Positions 18,660-27,512 of a DNA stretch of 64,000 nucleotides are shown here, piece by piece (position 1 is the first letter of the stretch; each line of letters opens with the position of its first letter). Made by a program: the position numbers and the translations under genes. The DNA is from Helicobacter kayseriensis (GTDB lineage: Bacteria > Campylobacterota > Campylobacteria > Campylobacterales > Helicobacteraceae), in NCBI RefSeq assembly GCF_021300655.1, contig NZ_JAJTNB010000001.1:321770-385769 (forward strand), given 5' to 3'. The notes beneath the pieces were generated by a model. That model saw only the letters and a program-made list of their open reading frames with translations. It was not told the origin of the DNA and ran no database searches.

Positions 18660-19379
18660 ATGTTTGAATGGATTTTTTCACCAGAAGCTTGGCTAACCCT
18701 CATCACCCTTACAGCCTTAGAAATCGTTTTAGGGATTGATAATATTATTTTTATTGCCATTCTTGTCAATAAGCTACCCCAACACCAAAGAGATCGTGCA
18801 AGGATTTTTGGACTCTCCTTGGCAATGTTTTCTCGCATCGCCCTCTTGGCTTCACTTTTTTGGATTATGAAACTCACAGAACCTCTTTTTTCTCTGCTTA
18901 ATATTGAGATTTCTGGGAGAGATCTTATTTTGATTCTTGGAGGTGCCTTTCTTCTTTATAAAAGTGCAACAGAAATCTATGAGCAAACGCAACCCCATCA
19001 CGAAAACCAAGATTCTAAACCCAGCAAGGGGTTTATGACAACACTTGTGCAAATTGCAATTTTAGATATTGTTTTTTCCCTTGATTCTGTCATCACCGCA
19101 GTGGGAATGGCGCAAGATTTAGAAATCATGATTATTGCCATTATTATTGCAGTTGGCGTAATGCTTTTTGCAAGTAAAGCAATCGCTCAATTTGTAGATA
19201 CTCATCCAAGTATCAAAACTCTTGCTCTTGCGTTTTTATTTATGGTTGGAATCGTCCTCATTCTAAGCGGATTTGATATTGAGGTGCCAAAAGCCTATGT
19301 TTATTTTGCGATGGGCTTTTCTTTGGCAGTTGAACTTCTCAATATTTATATTCGCAAAAATTCTAAGCTCTCCTCTTAA
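18660..19379 (+). CDS. TerC-family integral membrane protein
   Basis: This 239-residue polytopic membrane protein belongs to the TerC/Alx-like family, associated with metal-ion efflux (manganese) and tellurite resistance in other bacteria. Conserved segments are LTALEIVLGIDNIIFIAIL near the N-terminus and ILDIVFSLDSVITAVGM in the middle, each carrying the acidic residues typical of the family. Seven or so hydrophobic segments are visible. The ATG at 18660 is preferred to an upstream reading because AAAGGAG precedes it. It follows corA by about 50 bases. Confidence 0.93.
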   Translation: MFEWIFSPEAWLTLITLTALEIVLGIDNIIFIAILVNKLPQHQRDRARIFGLSLAMFSRIALLASLFWIMKLTEPLFSLLNIEISGRDLILILGGAFLLYKSATEIYEQTQPHHENQDSKPSKGFMTTLVQIAILDIVFSLDSVITAVGMAQDLEIMIIAIIIAVGVMLFASKAIAQFVDTHPSIKTLALAFLFMVGIVLILSGFDIEVPKAYVYFAMGFSLAVELLNIYIRKNSKLSS

Positions 19380-19385
19380 GGAGAG
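19368..19385. terminator. Hairpin between convergent genes (terC / secreted protein)
   Basis: CTCTCCT (19368-19374) and AGGAGAG (19379-19385) form a 7-bp stem with a CTTA loop spanning the TerC-family stop codon. It lies 7 bases from the end of the convergent gene. A T-containing stretch is found only on the minus-strand side, and it is weak, so bidirectional terminator function is tentative. Confidence 0.4.
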
Positions 19386-19392
19386 TCTCCTC

Positions 19393-20400
19393 CTACTTCA
19401 ATTCCTCTACATTAGAAGGAGCGCAAGCCTCTTGCAAATAGGGGTTTTTAAGTATCTTTCTTTCCTTTAGCTCACATAAAAAATCTGAAATCTCTTTCAC
19501 TCTAATGAGTTTTGGAACATTGTCATTGCTCGCACCAACAATTCCCAAAAGCTTTCCATCGTGAGTATAAAATCCCTTACCATAAGCATATTTATAGCCC
19601 TCAAAATCATTGCTTTCTTTTTGTGCTACTTGCTTTAGATTTTCTTGCAAGATATTTTTTTCTGTTGCAAATGAGTTGAGTGGAGTGATATAAGGAGCAT
19701 ATACAACCGCAGGATTGCTCTGAGTGGGATGTTTAAATACATCAACCCAATGGCTAGAATAAATTCTGTCATGATAAAAGCTTTTTGGGCGCTCATTGCA
19801 ATACATATCAGTGTAGTTTAAAGTTTCCAAAATCGCCAATCCCTTCTGCAAATCAAGTGCTTTGATTGAAAGCTTAGCCACACAAATAAAGGGTAGAGAA
19901 GAATCATCTTGCATCATCGCATAACTAGATCTTGCATAAACATTTTTATCATATACCATATTAGCAGATGTGACAAACATCCCATCACGGAGCAAAACAC
20001 CATAACTGCGTTTAATGCTTCCATCCAAAAAAGTGGTTGTGATCACTGCTGTGCCATAAATCCATTGCTTTTTAAAACTAATCTGTGCTTTTTTCTCCTG
20101 AGCTTCTGTGGTCTGCTCTGTAAGTCCCACATAAGGATTCTCTACATCCATTGATTGTGCGGTATCTTGTTTGGCTTTTTGATGTCGTGATTGCTTATTT
20201 TCCAGAGCTGTAGAGCCTTTGATGATGCTCTTTTTTTGCTCTTTTTGTTTTTCAGCATCAACTTGTTGCATTGATTCTTGGAGTATTTTTTGTTGTTTAG
20301 GACTGAGATTAAAGTGCTTTTGAGGATATTTATCAGGAATCTCATTTTCCGAAGCAAAGACCATTATACAAAGTCCCAGATAAAAGAAAAAAATTCGCAT
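19393..20400 (-). CDS. Exported trypsin-fold-like protein with degenerate catalytic triad (pseudoprotease candidate)
   Basis: This 335-residue protein has an N-terminal signal peptide (MRIFFFYLGLCIMVFAS), a charged Gln/Lys-rich linker to about residue 110, and a C-terminal domain that resembles DegP/HtrA-like trypsin folds. GVLLRDGMFVTSANMVY occupies the place of the usual GxxISxDGxxxTNxHVV, LDLQKGLAIL that of the D-LAVL strand, and YGKGFYTHDGKLLGIVG that of the GNSGGxxxNxxGxxIGI loop. By this alignment His, Asp and Ser are all absent. The ATG at 20400 follows a TAGGG Shine-Dalgarno; 20406 is an alternative. The family assignment is by eye and uncertain. Confidence 0.6.
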   Translation of the reverse strand: MRIFFFYLGLCIMVFASENEIPDKYPQKHFNLSPKQQKILQESMQQVDAEKQKEQKKSIIKGSTALENKQSRHQKAKQDTAQSMDVENPYVGLTEQTTEAQEKKAQISFKKQWIYGTAVITTTFLDGSIKRSYGVLLRDGMFVTSANMVYDKNVYARSSYAMMQDDSSLPFICVAKLSIKALDLQKGLAILETLNYTDMYCNERPKSFYHDRIYSSHWVDVFKHPTQSNPAVVYAPYITPLNSFATEKNILQENLKQVAQKESNDFEGYKYAYGKGFYTHDGKLLGIVGASNDNVPKLIRVKEISDFLCELKERKILKNPYLQEACAPSNVEELK

Positions 20401-20473
20401 TGTCATCCCTAGAGGCTTGAAATATCGATAGAATAAAACTCTATGTAAAATTACCACAAGAAAAAGGAAAAAA

Positions 20474-20974
20474 ATGTCAAAAGAAATTAAAATCTATGAA
20501 ATCACGCCAGAAGAAATTCAAAAAACAAAATACGCCATCATCCACACCTCCAAAGGCGACATGGTTTTTGAACTTTTTGGCGAACACGCTCCTCAAGCTG
20601 TGACCAATTTCTCCACACTCTCTAAAGATGGTTTTTACAAAGGGTTAAGTTTTCATCGCGTTATTCCTGGATTTGTCGCTCAAGGTGGATGTCCTATAGG
20701 AAATGGTTGTGGCGGTCCAGGATATGCAATCAAATGTGAAACACAAAATAATCCACATAAGCATATCAAAGGTGCATTATCTATGGCTCATGCAGGAAAA
20801 GATACAGGAGGAAGTCAATTTTTTATTTGTTTTGCTCCACAACCTCATCTAGATGGGGCACACACTGTCTTTGGACAAATCATTGATGAAGAAAGTCTTA
20901 AGATTCTAGATAGCCTCAAGCAAGGAGATTTAATCGAGGATATTGAGATTTTTGAAACAAATCCTCTATCCTAA
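20474..20974 (+). CDS. ppi: Cyclophilin-type peptidyl-prolyl cis-trans isomerase
   Basis: This 166-residue cyclophilin accelerates proline isomerisation during protein folding. Core motifs are present: [48 protein letters not shown] and [11 protein letters not shown]. There is no signal peptide, so it is probably cytoplasmic. GGAAAA precedes the ATG, and the start region diverges from the exported protein on the opposite strand with about 70 bases between them. It is single-domain and of typical length. Confidence 0.95.
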   Translation: MSKEIKIYEITPEEIQKTKYAIIHTSKGDMVFELFGEHAPQAVTNFSTLSKDGFYKGLSFHRVIPGFVAQGGCPIGNGCGGPGYAIKCETQNNPHKHIKGALSMAHAGKDTGGSQFFICFAPQPHLDGAHTVFGQIIDEESLKILDSLKQGDLIEDIEIFETNPLS

Positions 20975-20979
20975 ATAAC

Positions 20980-20999
20980 CTAGCTCTCATAAGAGCTAG
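20980..20999 (+). terminator. Hairpin after the cyclophilin gene
   Basis: CTAGCTCT (20980-20987) and AGAGCTAG (20992-20999) make an 8-bp stem with a CATA loop, starting 6 bases after the cyclophilin stop. A short T-run (CTTTT) follows after a few bases. It lies between convergent genes and may serve both. Confidence 0.55.
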
Positions 21000-21006
21000 C
21001 TAGCTT

Positions 21007-21483
21007 TTATTGAGGGAGCGTTTGTAAAACTGTTTGAAGAGAAGGTTTTGTCGAAAAATACTTTTCTGCCTCTTCTTGAGTTATTTTTTTCCAAATCAGT
21101 TTTTTTCCAAATCCCCATACAGATGCCTTAACAACAAGATCCCCATTTTTATCAAACCATGCACTTGCATCATAAGTTTTTCCATTGGCATAGTTATAAA
21201 TTTTTCCTCCACTCCATTCATTTTTATCTTTGACAAGATTCCAGACAAAAATAACTCCATTCATATCTCTACCACGCAGTTTCTCATCTGGATTGTTTTG
21301 ATCCTTGCTTGCACTTCCATCTGTATTTGCAAAACCATAAGCAAAATATTTTTGATCCTTCTGAAAGATCTCAACCACAGCTTGCACCCCTCTTTCATTT
21401 GGATGCGTTAGATAGTAACCCTCCAAAGTTTGAGCATATATTCCAACACACATTAAAATAAAAAAGAAAAATTTTTTTAACAT
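21007..21483 (-). CDS. DUF2147-family exported protein
   Basis: This 158-residue protein has a signal peptide (MLKKFFFFILMCVGIYAQ) and a mature domain that fits the DUF2147 family: LEGYYLTHPNERGVQAVVEI, DMNGVIFVWNLV, WSGGKIYNYANGKTYDA and LVVKASVWGFGKK. Proteins of this family are small beta-barrel-like periplasmic proteins of unknown function. AAGGAG lies upstream of the ATG. It stands alone between convergent and divergent neighbours, with no operon partner to suggest a role. Confidence 0.85.
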   Translation of the reverse strand: MLKKFFFFILMCVGIYAQTLEGYYLTHPNERGVQAVVEIFQKDQKYFAYGFANTDGSASKDQNNPDEKLRGRDMNGVIFVWNLVKDKNEWSGGKIYNYANGKTYDASAWFDKNGDLVVKASVWGFGKKLIWKKITQEEAEKYFSTKPSLQTVLQTLPQ

Positions 21484-21604
21484 TTTTATCTCCTTTTGAT
21501 TGTTTCCTTCACAAGTAAAAGAACCAAGGATTTTGACATAAGAGTGTAATGAAATGCAGCAAAGTGGTATTACTTCAAAACTATCTCGGAAAATAAGTTT
21601 TTGT

Positions 21605-21610
21605 TACAAT
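21605..21610 (+). promoter_or_regulatory. Putative -10 box of the acyltransferase/acyl-ACP synthetase gene
   Basis: TTGTTACAATTTTG contains TACAAT at 21605-21610, about 31 bases before the preferred ATG at 21641, preceded by AT-rich sequence. The spacing to a short leader is good, and it supports the later start codon. Confidence 0.5.
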
Positions 21611-21640
21611 TTTGATTTATTTTGCAGACAAAGGAAAAGA

Positions 21641-24600
21641 ATGCATTATTTTCAAAACAAAGCTTTTAGAACTTTTTTAGCAATTCTTTTTATTGAAACT
21701 TTTATTTTTTTTGGACACAAAATTATTATTCTAAATACAATTTTTCAAGCTCTTGAGGGGAATCAAAAATTTTTCTTAAGCATTCTTGAGGGTCTTATCT
21801 TTCTTCTTCCGATCTTTTTTTGCTTCTATCCTTCGGCATTTTTGGCTGAAACATACAGCAAAAACAAAATGATCCAATTCTCTGCTTGGACTTCCCTAGC
21901 CCTATCTCTTATTCTTGCACTTTGCTATAGCCTAGGTGCTTTTTGGCCTGCTTTTATATTTAGCATTTTACTTGCTTGCCAAAATGCTCTCTTTTTTCCT
22001 AGTAAAATTGCCTATCTCAAAACACTCTACTCCTCCAAAGATTTTACACGCACACATTCCATCATACAACTGACAACAATCGCTTCTGCGCTATTTGGAC
22101 TTCTTCTTTTTGGTGTGCTTTTTAAGATTTTCATCTTTGAATCATATTCTTTATCTGAAGCTCTCATTTCCTCCAAATTTGCAGGCATTTTATTTGTTCT
22201 CTTTTCATGTTTTGAAATCATTCTAAGCTACAGACTTCCACAAGATAGTATTTCAAACTCTAACTCATCATTTCCTTCAATCTCCATTCTTTTAAAAAGC
22301 TTCTTGTCTCATCCTAGACTTTTTCCATTGATTGCATCAAGCACCCTATTTTGGTTTTTGGCTCAACTTTGTTTCATCGCCTTTCCCTACTACACACAAA
22401 CTCAAGAAATACAATTGCTCCCCTTGGCAATTATTTGCTTAAGCGGAGGAGCAATCACTGGAGCATTATTCACCTATTTGCTCTCTAAAAATTATCTAGA
22501 ACTTGGCCTCCTTCCCTTTGGTTTTTTGGGCATCACTTTTTGTTTTGGATTTTTTTCCCTTTCACCCTCTCTAATTACTTCACTTTTCTTAGCTTTTTTG
22601 CTTGGACTTAGTGGAATGCTTATTCTGATTCCCTGTTTAGCTTCCATTTTTAGAGAATCTTCTCATTTAGAACAAACTCTTGCACACTATCAACTCGCTC
22701 AAGCAATAGGAATGATGCTCGCTTCATTGATTACGCTTTTCTTTATTTATCTTGCTTTTGATGCATCACTCATTTTTATGGTTGGCTTTTGGGGTGCACT
22801 CATTGGATCGCTTTATTGCATTTCTAAGCAACCCTTTATCCTTGTGCGTTTTTTACTTACATTTGCTTTCAATCAGCGCTATCGTTTGATTGTTGAGGGA
22901 TTTGAAAACATCCCCCAAAATCAAGGGGTTTTACTTGTAGGAAATCATATGTCCTTCATTGACTGGGCAATTGTTCAAATGGCAATCCCACAAAGAGTAT
23001 ATTTTGCTATTGAACACAATATCCACTCCAAATGGTATATTAAGCTCTTTCTTAATCGTTTTGGAATCATCCCCCATTCATCTTCTCATGATCTCATTCT
23101 TCAAATGAATACCCTCCTTTCTCAAAATCAAATCATCTGCTTTTTCCCAGAGGGTGCAGTTTCAACACATGGGCATCTCAATGAATTTAAAAAAGACTTT
23201 TCACACGCACTCAATGAAAATTCCCTCATCGTTCCTTTCTATATCAGAGGGTTATGGGGAACAAGCTTTTCTCGTTCCAATGAGAATTTCAAAGCCCGCA
23301 ATCATTCCCTTCTCGATAAACGCAATATCACAATTGCCTTTGGAGAAACTATGCCTCCACAAACTCCCAAAGAGAAAGTAAAAAATGCCATCTTTGATCT
23401 TTCATTTGTCGCTTGGAAAAGCCAATGTCAGACAATGCAAACATTGGGAAGGACTTGGATTGATATTGCTAAAACTCATTTATTTCAAACAAGCATCATT
23501 GATCCCATAAGTGGGAAATTTAGTTTTGGAAAAGTCTTGGCTTTGTCATTATTACTTTCACAAATGCTTAGAAAAACCTCAATAGCAAATCCGCAAGGTG
23601 AATTTGCCCCATCTAAAGAATGCATTGGGATTTTACTTCCCGCCTCTTTTGCTTCATCACTCTGCAATCTCTCTATTCTTCTAGCTTCCAAGATTTCTGT
23701 CAATCTCAATTTTACATCTGGCTCAAATGCACTCAACCTCGCTATCCAATCAGCAGGAATTAAACGCATCCTTACCTCCCAAACCTTTCTTGATAAACTC
23801 AAAGATAAGGGAATCACACTTGAATTTAGTGGAGTTGAGATGCTTTATATGGAAGATTTAGTCAAAGAATTCAAAGCACAAAAATCTAAACTCATCAGAT
23901 ATCTTCTTATGGCTTTCTTATTCCCAAGCAGGCTTCTAAAGAGATTTTTCTCTCCAGAAGAAAACACACAAGAGGTTGCTTGCATCCTCTTTAGTAGTGG
24001 GAGCGAAGGGATTCCCAAAGGAGTTATGCTAAATCACCAAAACATTATGAGCAATATCGCCCAAATCTCAGATGTCCTATGCGTGCAAGATAATGATGCA
24101 ATTCTCTCCTCTCTTCCACCATTTCACGCTTTTGGCTTGACAGCCACGACCTTTCTTCCTCTGCTTTCTGGAATCCAAAGCATTACATATGCTGACCCAA
24201 CAGATGCTTTTGGGATTGCTCAAACAGTCGCAAAATACCAAGCTACAATTATGTGCGGAACCTCAACATTTTTAGGAATCTATGCACGACACCCCAAAGT
24301 CGAACGATTGATGTTTGAGAGTTTAAGAATCGTTGTTTCAGGTGCAGAAAAACTCAAAAGTGAAACACGCAATGCATTTGAGAATAAATTTCAAAAAGTT
24401 ATTTTAGAGGGTTATGGAGCTACAGAAACAACACCTGTTGTAAGCGTCAATCTTCCTTGCAAATTTGATGCTGAAAATGAAGAGATTCACAAAGCCAATA
24501 AAGTAGGAAGTGTAGGGATGCCCCTCCCTGGAACAACGCTCAAAATCGTCGATCCTGAAAGCATGGAAGAGCTTCCTCACCGCCATGAGGGCCTTGTGCT

Positions 24601-25102
24601 TGTAGGTGGACATCAAGTGATGGTTGGTTATCTCAACAATCTTGCAAAAACACAAGAAGTGATCGCAGAAATAGATGGAATGCGATGGTATAAAACAGGG
24701 GATAAGGGTTATTTAGATGAGGATGGATTCCTTTATATCATTGATCGCTATTCACGATTTGCCAAAATTGGAGGAGAGATGGTAAGTCTTGGCGCAATTG
24801 AAGAAGAAATCACAACAATGATTGAAAAAGATGAAAAACTCAAAGGATGCAAATGTGTTGCTGTGGCTCTGGAAGATAGTAAAAAGGGGGAGATGATTGT
24901 TTTGCTTACTCAAATGCCTGCTGATTTGCAGTCAGATCCAAAAGAGATGCACTCTCTTCTTGCTGAGATGATCAAACGCTCATCTCTTCCAGCAATCGCC
25001 AAGCCAAAACATTATTTTTTAGTTCAATCCATCCCGCTTTTGGGATCAGGGAAAGTTGATCTAAAGGGAGCAAAAGATCTGGCAAAATCTCTTGCCAAAT
25101 AA
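21641..25102 (+). CDS. MFS transporter / PlsC acyltransferase / acyl-ACP synthetase triple-domain protein (Aas-LplT-like)
   Basis: This 1153-residue inner membrane protein has three units. Residues about 1-405 are an MFS-like transporter with about 12 hydrophobic segments, in the place of the lysophospholipid flippase LplT. Residues about 410-615 are a PlsC-type acyltransferase with NHMSFIDW (Hx4D, about 434-441) and FFPEG (about 500). Residues about 625-1150 are an AMP-forming acyl-ACP ligase with SSGSEGIPKG (about 784), GYGATETTP (about 924), YKTGDKG (about 1016) and the late lysine region GSGKVDLKG. The combination suggests import of lysophospholipid and re-acylation with acyl-ACP. The ATG at 21641 (AAAGGAA upstream) is chosen over a longer reading from 21554. 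Confidence 0.93.
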   Translation: MHYFQNKAFRTFLAILFIETFIFFGHKIIILNTIFQALEGNQKFFLSILEGLIFLLPIFFCFYPSAFLAETYSKNKMIQFSAWTSLALSLILALCYSLGAFWPAFIFSILLACQNALFFPSKIAYLKTLYSSKDFTRTHSIIQLTTIASALFGLLLFGVLFKIFIFESYSLSEALISSKFAGILFVLFSCFEIILSYRLPQDSISNSNSSFPSISILLKSFLSHPRLFPLIASSTLFWFLAQLCFIAFPYYTQTQEIQLLPLAIICLSGGAITGALFTYLLSKNYLELGLLPFGFLGITFCFGFFSLSPSLITSLFLAFLLGLSGMLILIPCLASIFRESSHLEQTLAHYQLAQAIGMMLASLITLFFIYLAFDASLIFMVGFWGALIGSLYCISKQPFILVRFLLTFAFNQRYRLIVEGFENIPQNQGVLLVGNHMSFIDWAIVQMAIPQRVYFAIEHNIHSKWYIKLFLNRFGIIPHSSSHDLILQMNTLLSQNQIICFFPEGAVSTHGHLNEFKKDFSHALNENSLIVPFYIRGLWGTSFSRSNENFKARNHSLLDKRNITIAFGETMPPQTPKEKVKNAIFDLSFVAWKSQCQTMQTLGRTWIDIAKTHLFQTSIIDPISGKFSFGKVLALSLLLSQMLRKTSIANPQGEFAPSKECIGILLPASFASSLCNLSILLASKISVNLNFTSGSNALNLAIQSAGIKRILTSQTFLDKLKDKGITLEFSGVEMLYMEDLVKEFKAQKSKLIRYLLMAFLFPSRLLKRFFSPEENTQEVACILFSSGSEGIPKGVMLNHQNIMSNIAQISDVLCVQDNDAILSSLPPFHAFGLTATTFLPLLSGIQSITYADPTDAFGIAQTVAKYQATIMCGTSTFLGIYARHPKVERLMFESLRIVVSGAEKLKSETRNAFENKFQKVILEGYGATETTPVVSVNLPCKFDAENEEIHKANKVGSVGMPLPGTTLKIVDPESMEELPHRHEGLVLVGGHQVMVGYLNNLAKTQEVIAEIDGMRWYKTGDKGYLDEDGFLYIIDRYSRFAKIGGEMVSLGAIEEEITTMIEKDEKLKGCKCVAVALEDSKKGEMIVLLTQMPADLQSDPKEMHSLLAEMIKRSSLPAIAKPKHYFLVQSIPLLGSGKVDLKGAKDLAKSLAK

Positions 25103-25146
25103 AATTGAGCTTGAAATTTTATTAACTCGTATTGCTCCCTTGTCGA

Positions 25147-25152
25147 TATAAT
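25147..25152 (+). promoter_or_regulatory. Putative -10 box upstream of the thioesterase gene
   Basis: TGTCGATATAATCCC holds a consensus TATAAT at 25147-25152, 27 bases before the thioesterase ATG, within a 76-base intergenic gap. It probably drives the thioesterase, DAHP synthase and amidotransferase genes together. Confidence 0.65.
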
Positions 25153-25178
25153 CCCACAACCCATTTTTAAGGCTCAAT

Positions 25179-25625
25179 ATGGAAAACAATAAACATCTTT
25201 TAACAATGTCCATTCTCGCCTCTCCCAATATGGCAAACTTCAGTGGAGTAGTTCATGGCGGGGAAATTCTCAAGCTTCTTGATCAAGTTGCTTATGCTTG
25301 CGCAACACGCTATTGTGGAGTTGGCGTTGTCACCCTTGCTGTTGATCAAGTTCTTTTTAGGCATCCTATTCCTATAGGCTCTTTGATGCATTTTTATGCT
25401 TCGATTAATTTTACAGGAAATACAAGTTGTGAAGTGGGAATCCGCACAGAATACGAGGACCTCAAAACCCAAAAAAGAATCCACTGCAATAGCGCATACT
25501 TCACAATGATTGCGCTTAATGAGAAAAAGCAAAAAGTTCAAATTCCTCCTTTTGTCCCTCAAAATGAAGAACAAAAACGCCGATTCCAAGAAGCCAAAGA
25601 AAGAAGAGAAAAACGATTTGGATAA
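25179..25625 (+). CDS. Acyl-CoA thioesterase, YciA-like hotdog fold
   Basis: This 148-residue hotdog thioesterase hydrolyses acyl-CoA. The family core is visible: NFSGVVHGGEILKLLDQVAYACA (the catalytic Asp is in the helix), VVTLAVDQVLFRHPIPIG, and the C-terminal strand SAYFTMIALNEKKQ. The tail is highly charged (EEQKRRFQEAKERREKRFG) and is the region in which the next gene begins. The length matches the YciA family. The substrate range is not predictable from this sequence. Confidence 0.93.
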   Translation: MENNKHLLTMSILASPNMANFSGVVHGGEILKLLDQVAYACATRYCGVGVVTLAVDQVLFRHPIPIGSLMHFYASINFTGNTSCEVGIRTEYEDLKTQKRIHCNSAYFTMIALNEKKQKVQIPPFVPQNEEQKRRFQEAKERREKRFG

Positions 25626-26946
25626 TTGGTCCCCATCGAGCTGGAGAAATCATCTCATCAAGCAAGCTCCATCTTATGAAGACCAAGAAGATCTGCAAAG
25701 AGTTGAGCAAAAACTCTCCTCCTACCCTCCTTTAATCTTTGCAAAAGAAGTAGATCTTTTAAAAACCAAACTTCAAAAAGTCGCCCTAGGTGAAGCATTT
25801 ATCTTGCAAGGCGGAGACTGTGCAGAAAGTTTTTCACGCTTTAGCGCAGATTCCATTAGAGATTTTTATAAATTAATATTGCAAATGAGCATCATCTTAG
25901 GATTCTCTAGCCAAAAAGAAATCATCAAGCTTGGACGCATTGCTGGACAATTTGCCAAACCAAGAAGTCAGGATTTTGAGGAGAAAGAAGGCATTAAGCT
26001 TCCTATATTTCGAGGAGATATGATCAACTCCCTTGATTTTAATCCATCTGGTCGCAAGCATGATCCTCAAAGAATGCTTCAAGCCTATCATCAATCTACC
26101 GCAACACTCAATCTCTTGCGCGCCTTCTCCAAAGGAGGAATGGCAGATTTTCACCTCTTTGCTCAATATATTCTTGATTTTGCACAATCCCACCCCCTTG
26201 CTCAACGCTATAAAACCCTAGCCAACCAAATCTCACAAGCTCTTTGTTTTGCACAAAGCTGTGGAATCAATCTAGAAACCATGAGTAATTTCTGCGAATT
26301 TTTCACCAGTCACGAAGCCTTACTTCTGCATTATGAAGAAGCTCTGTGTCGCACAGACAGCCTAAGTCAGCAGTTTTATGATTGCTCAGCTCATTTTCTT
26401 TGGATTGGAGAGCGCACACTAAGCTCTCCAGCTCATCTTGAATTCATTAGAGGGATTCAAAACCCAAAAGGACTCAAAGTAAGCACTCGCACACCTATAA
26501 ATGAACTTCTAAAAGCCTTAGATCTACTTAATCCTTCCAATCAAAAAGGCGAAATTGCGCTGATTATCCGTATGGGAGAGGAAGGGATACAAACTCGCCT
26601 TCCTCCTCTTATTCAGTCAATCCAACAACACAAAAAAGAAGTCATCTGGATGAGTGATCCAATGCATGGCAATACAATGACAAAAAATGGAATCAAAACA
26701 CGCCAATTTTCAAGCATCATCAATGAATTGGCTCACTTTTTTAGCATTACGCGAGAATTTGGTGTTTATGCAGGAGGAGTGCATCTTGAAATGACGGGAG
26801 AAGATGTTACAGAATGCATCGGCGGAAGCATTACTCAAGAAGGGTTGCAAAAAAACTATATCACCCAATGTGATCCAAGACTCAATGCTACCCAATCTCT
26901 AGATCTTGCTTTTTGGCTTGCTGATCAATTTGAGGTTTTTATATGA
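25618..26946 (+). CDS. 3-deoxy-D-arabino-heptulosonate-7-phosphate synthase, class II
   Basis: This is the first enzyme of the shikimate pathway, condensing phosphoenolpyruvate and erythrose-4-phosphate. The class II (plant-type) form is recognised by NWSPSSWRNH, LLQ/LQGGDCAESF, IRGIQNPKGLKVSTRT, WMSDPMHGNT and the C-terminal GGVHLEMTGEDVTECIGG and YITQCDPRLNATQSLDLAFWLA. The start is uncertain: the conserved protein begins at NWSPSSW, so a TTG at 25618 overlapping the thioesterase stop fits best, while an ATG at 25564 would add a Lys-rich extension. It is followed by an amidotransferase with a 4-base overlap. Confidence 0.92.
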   Translation: MDNWSPSSWRNHLIKQAPSYEDQEDLQRVEQKLSSYPPLIFAKEVDLLKTKLQKVALGEAFILQGGDCAESFSRFSADSIRDFYKLILQMSIILGFSSQKEIIKLGRIAGQFAKPRSQDFEEKEGIKLPIFRGDMINSLDFNPSGRKHDPQRMLQAYHQSTATLNLLRAFSKGGMADFHLFAQYILDFAQSHPLAQRYKTLANQISQALCFAQSCGINLETMSNFCEFFTSHEALLLHYEEALCRTDSLSQQFYDCSAHFLWIGERTLSSPAHLEFIRGIQNPKGLKVSTRTPINELLKALDLLNPSNQKGEIALIIRMGEEGIQTRLPPLIQSIQQHKKEVIWMSDPMHGNTMTKNGIKTRQFSSIINELAHFFSITREFGVYAGGVHLEMTGEDVTECIGGSITQEGLQKNYITQCDPRLNATQSLDLAFWLADQFEVFI

Positions 26947-27512
26947 TTACTCTTATCGACAATCACGATTCTTTTACCTATAACCTTATCTATCTTTTAG
27001 AAAAGTTACAAGTTGAAATTAAAGTTTTTTTCCCAGAAAATGTTGATTTTAACACTCTTGAGCAATCCACCCATCTACTCCTCTCTCCTGGCCCTAAACA
27101 TCCAAAAGATACGCCCATTAACCAAGAAATTATTTTGCGTTTCTATCAACAAAAACCTATTCTTGGAGTCTGTCTTGGACACCAAAGTATCGCCCAAGCC
27201 TTTGGCGGAAAAGTCACAAGAGGGAAAGAGCCAGTCCATGGAAAAACTTCAAAAATCACATTTAAACCAAATCCTCTTTTTTACCATTTGTCTCAAAATT
27301 TAGAAGTGATGCGTTATCACTCGCTGATTGCTCAAACCCTGCCTGATACTCTAGAGGCGATTGCATGGAGCGAAGATGGTGTGATTATGGGCTTAAAACA
27401 TAAGCTCTATCCTACCTTTGGCGTTCAATTTCATCCAGAATCCATCCTCTCTCAAGGCGGAGAACAGCTTTTAAAAAATTTCTTAGAAATTTCTTTCGAT
27501 TCTCTTCCTTAA
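26943..27512 (+). CDS. Glutamine amidotransferase, PabA/TrpG-like
   Basis: This 189-residue class I glutamine amidotransferase supplies ammonia to a chorismate-using synthase (anthranilate or aminodeoxychorismate). The catalytic Cys is in LGVCLGHQSIAQAFGG, and the His/Glu pair is in GVQFHPESILSQGG. The N-terminus, ITLIDNHDSFTYNLIYLLE, is classical. It overlaps DAHP synthase by 4 bases, linking it to chorismate supply. No TrpE/PabB partner is present in the window, so the choice between PabA and TrpG remains open. Its stop codon overlaps that of the convergent gene. Confidence 0.93.
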   Translation: MITLIDNHDSFTYNLIYLLEKLQVEIKVFFPENVDFNTLEQSTHLLLSPGPKHPKDTPINQEIILRFYQQKPILGVCLGHQSIAQAFGGKVTRGKEPVHGKTSKITFKPNPLFYHLSQNLEVMRYHSLIAQTLPDTLEAIAWSEDGVIMGLKHKLYPTFGVQFHPESILSQGGEQLLKNFLEISFDSLP

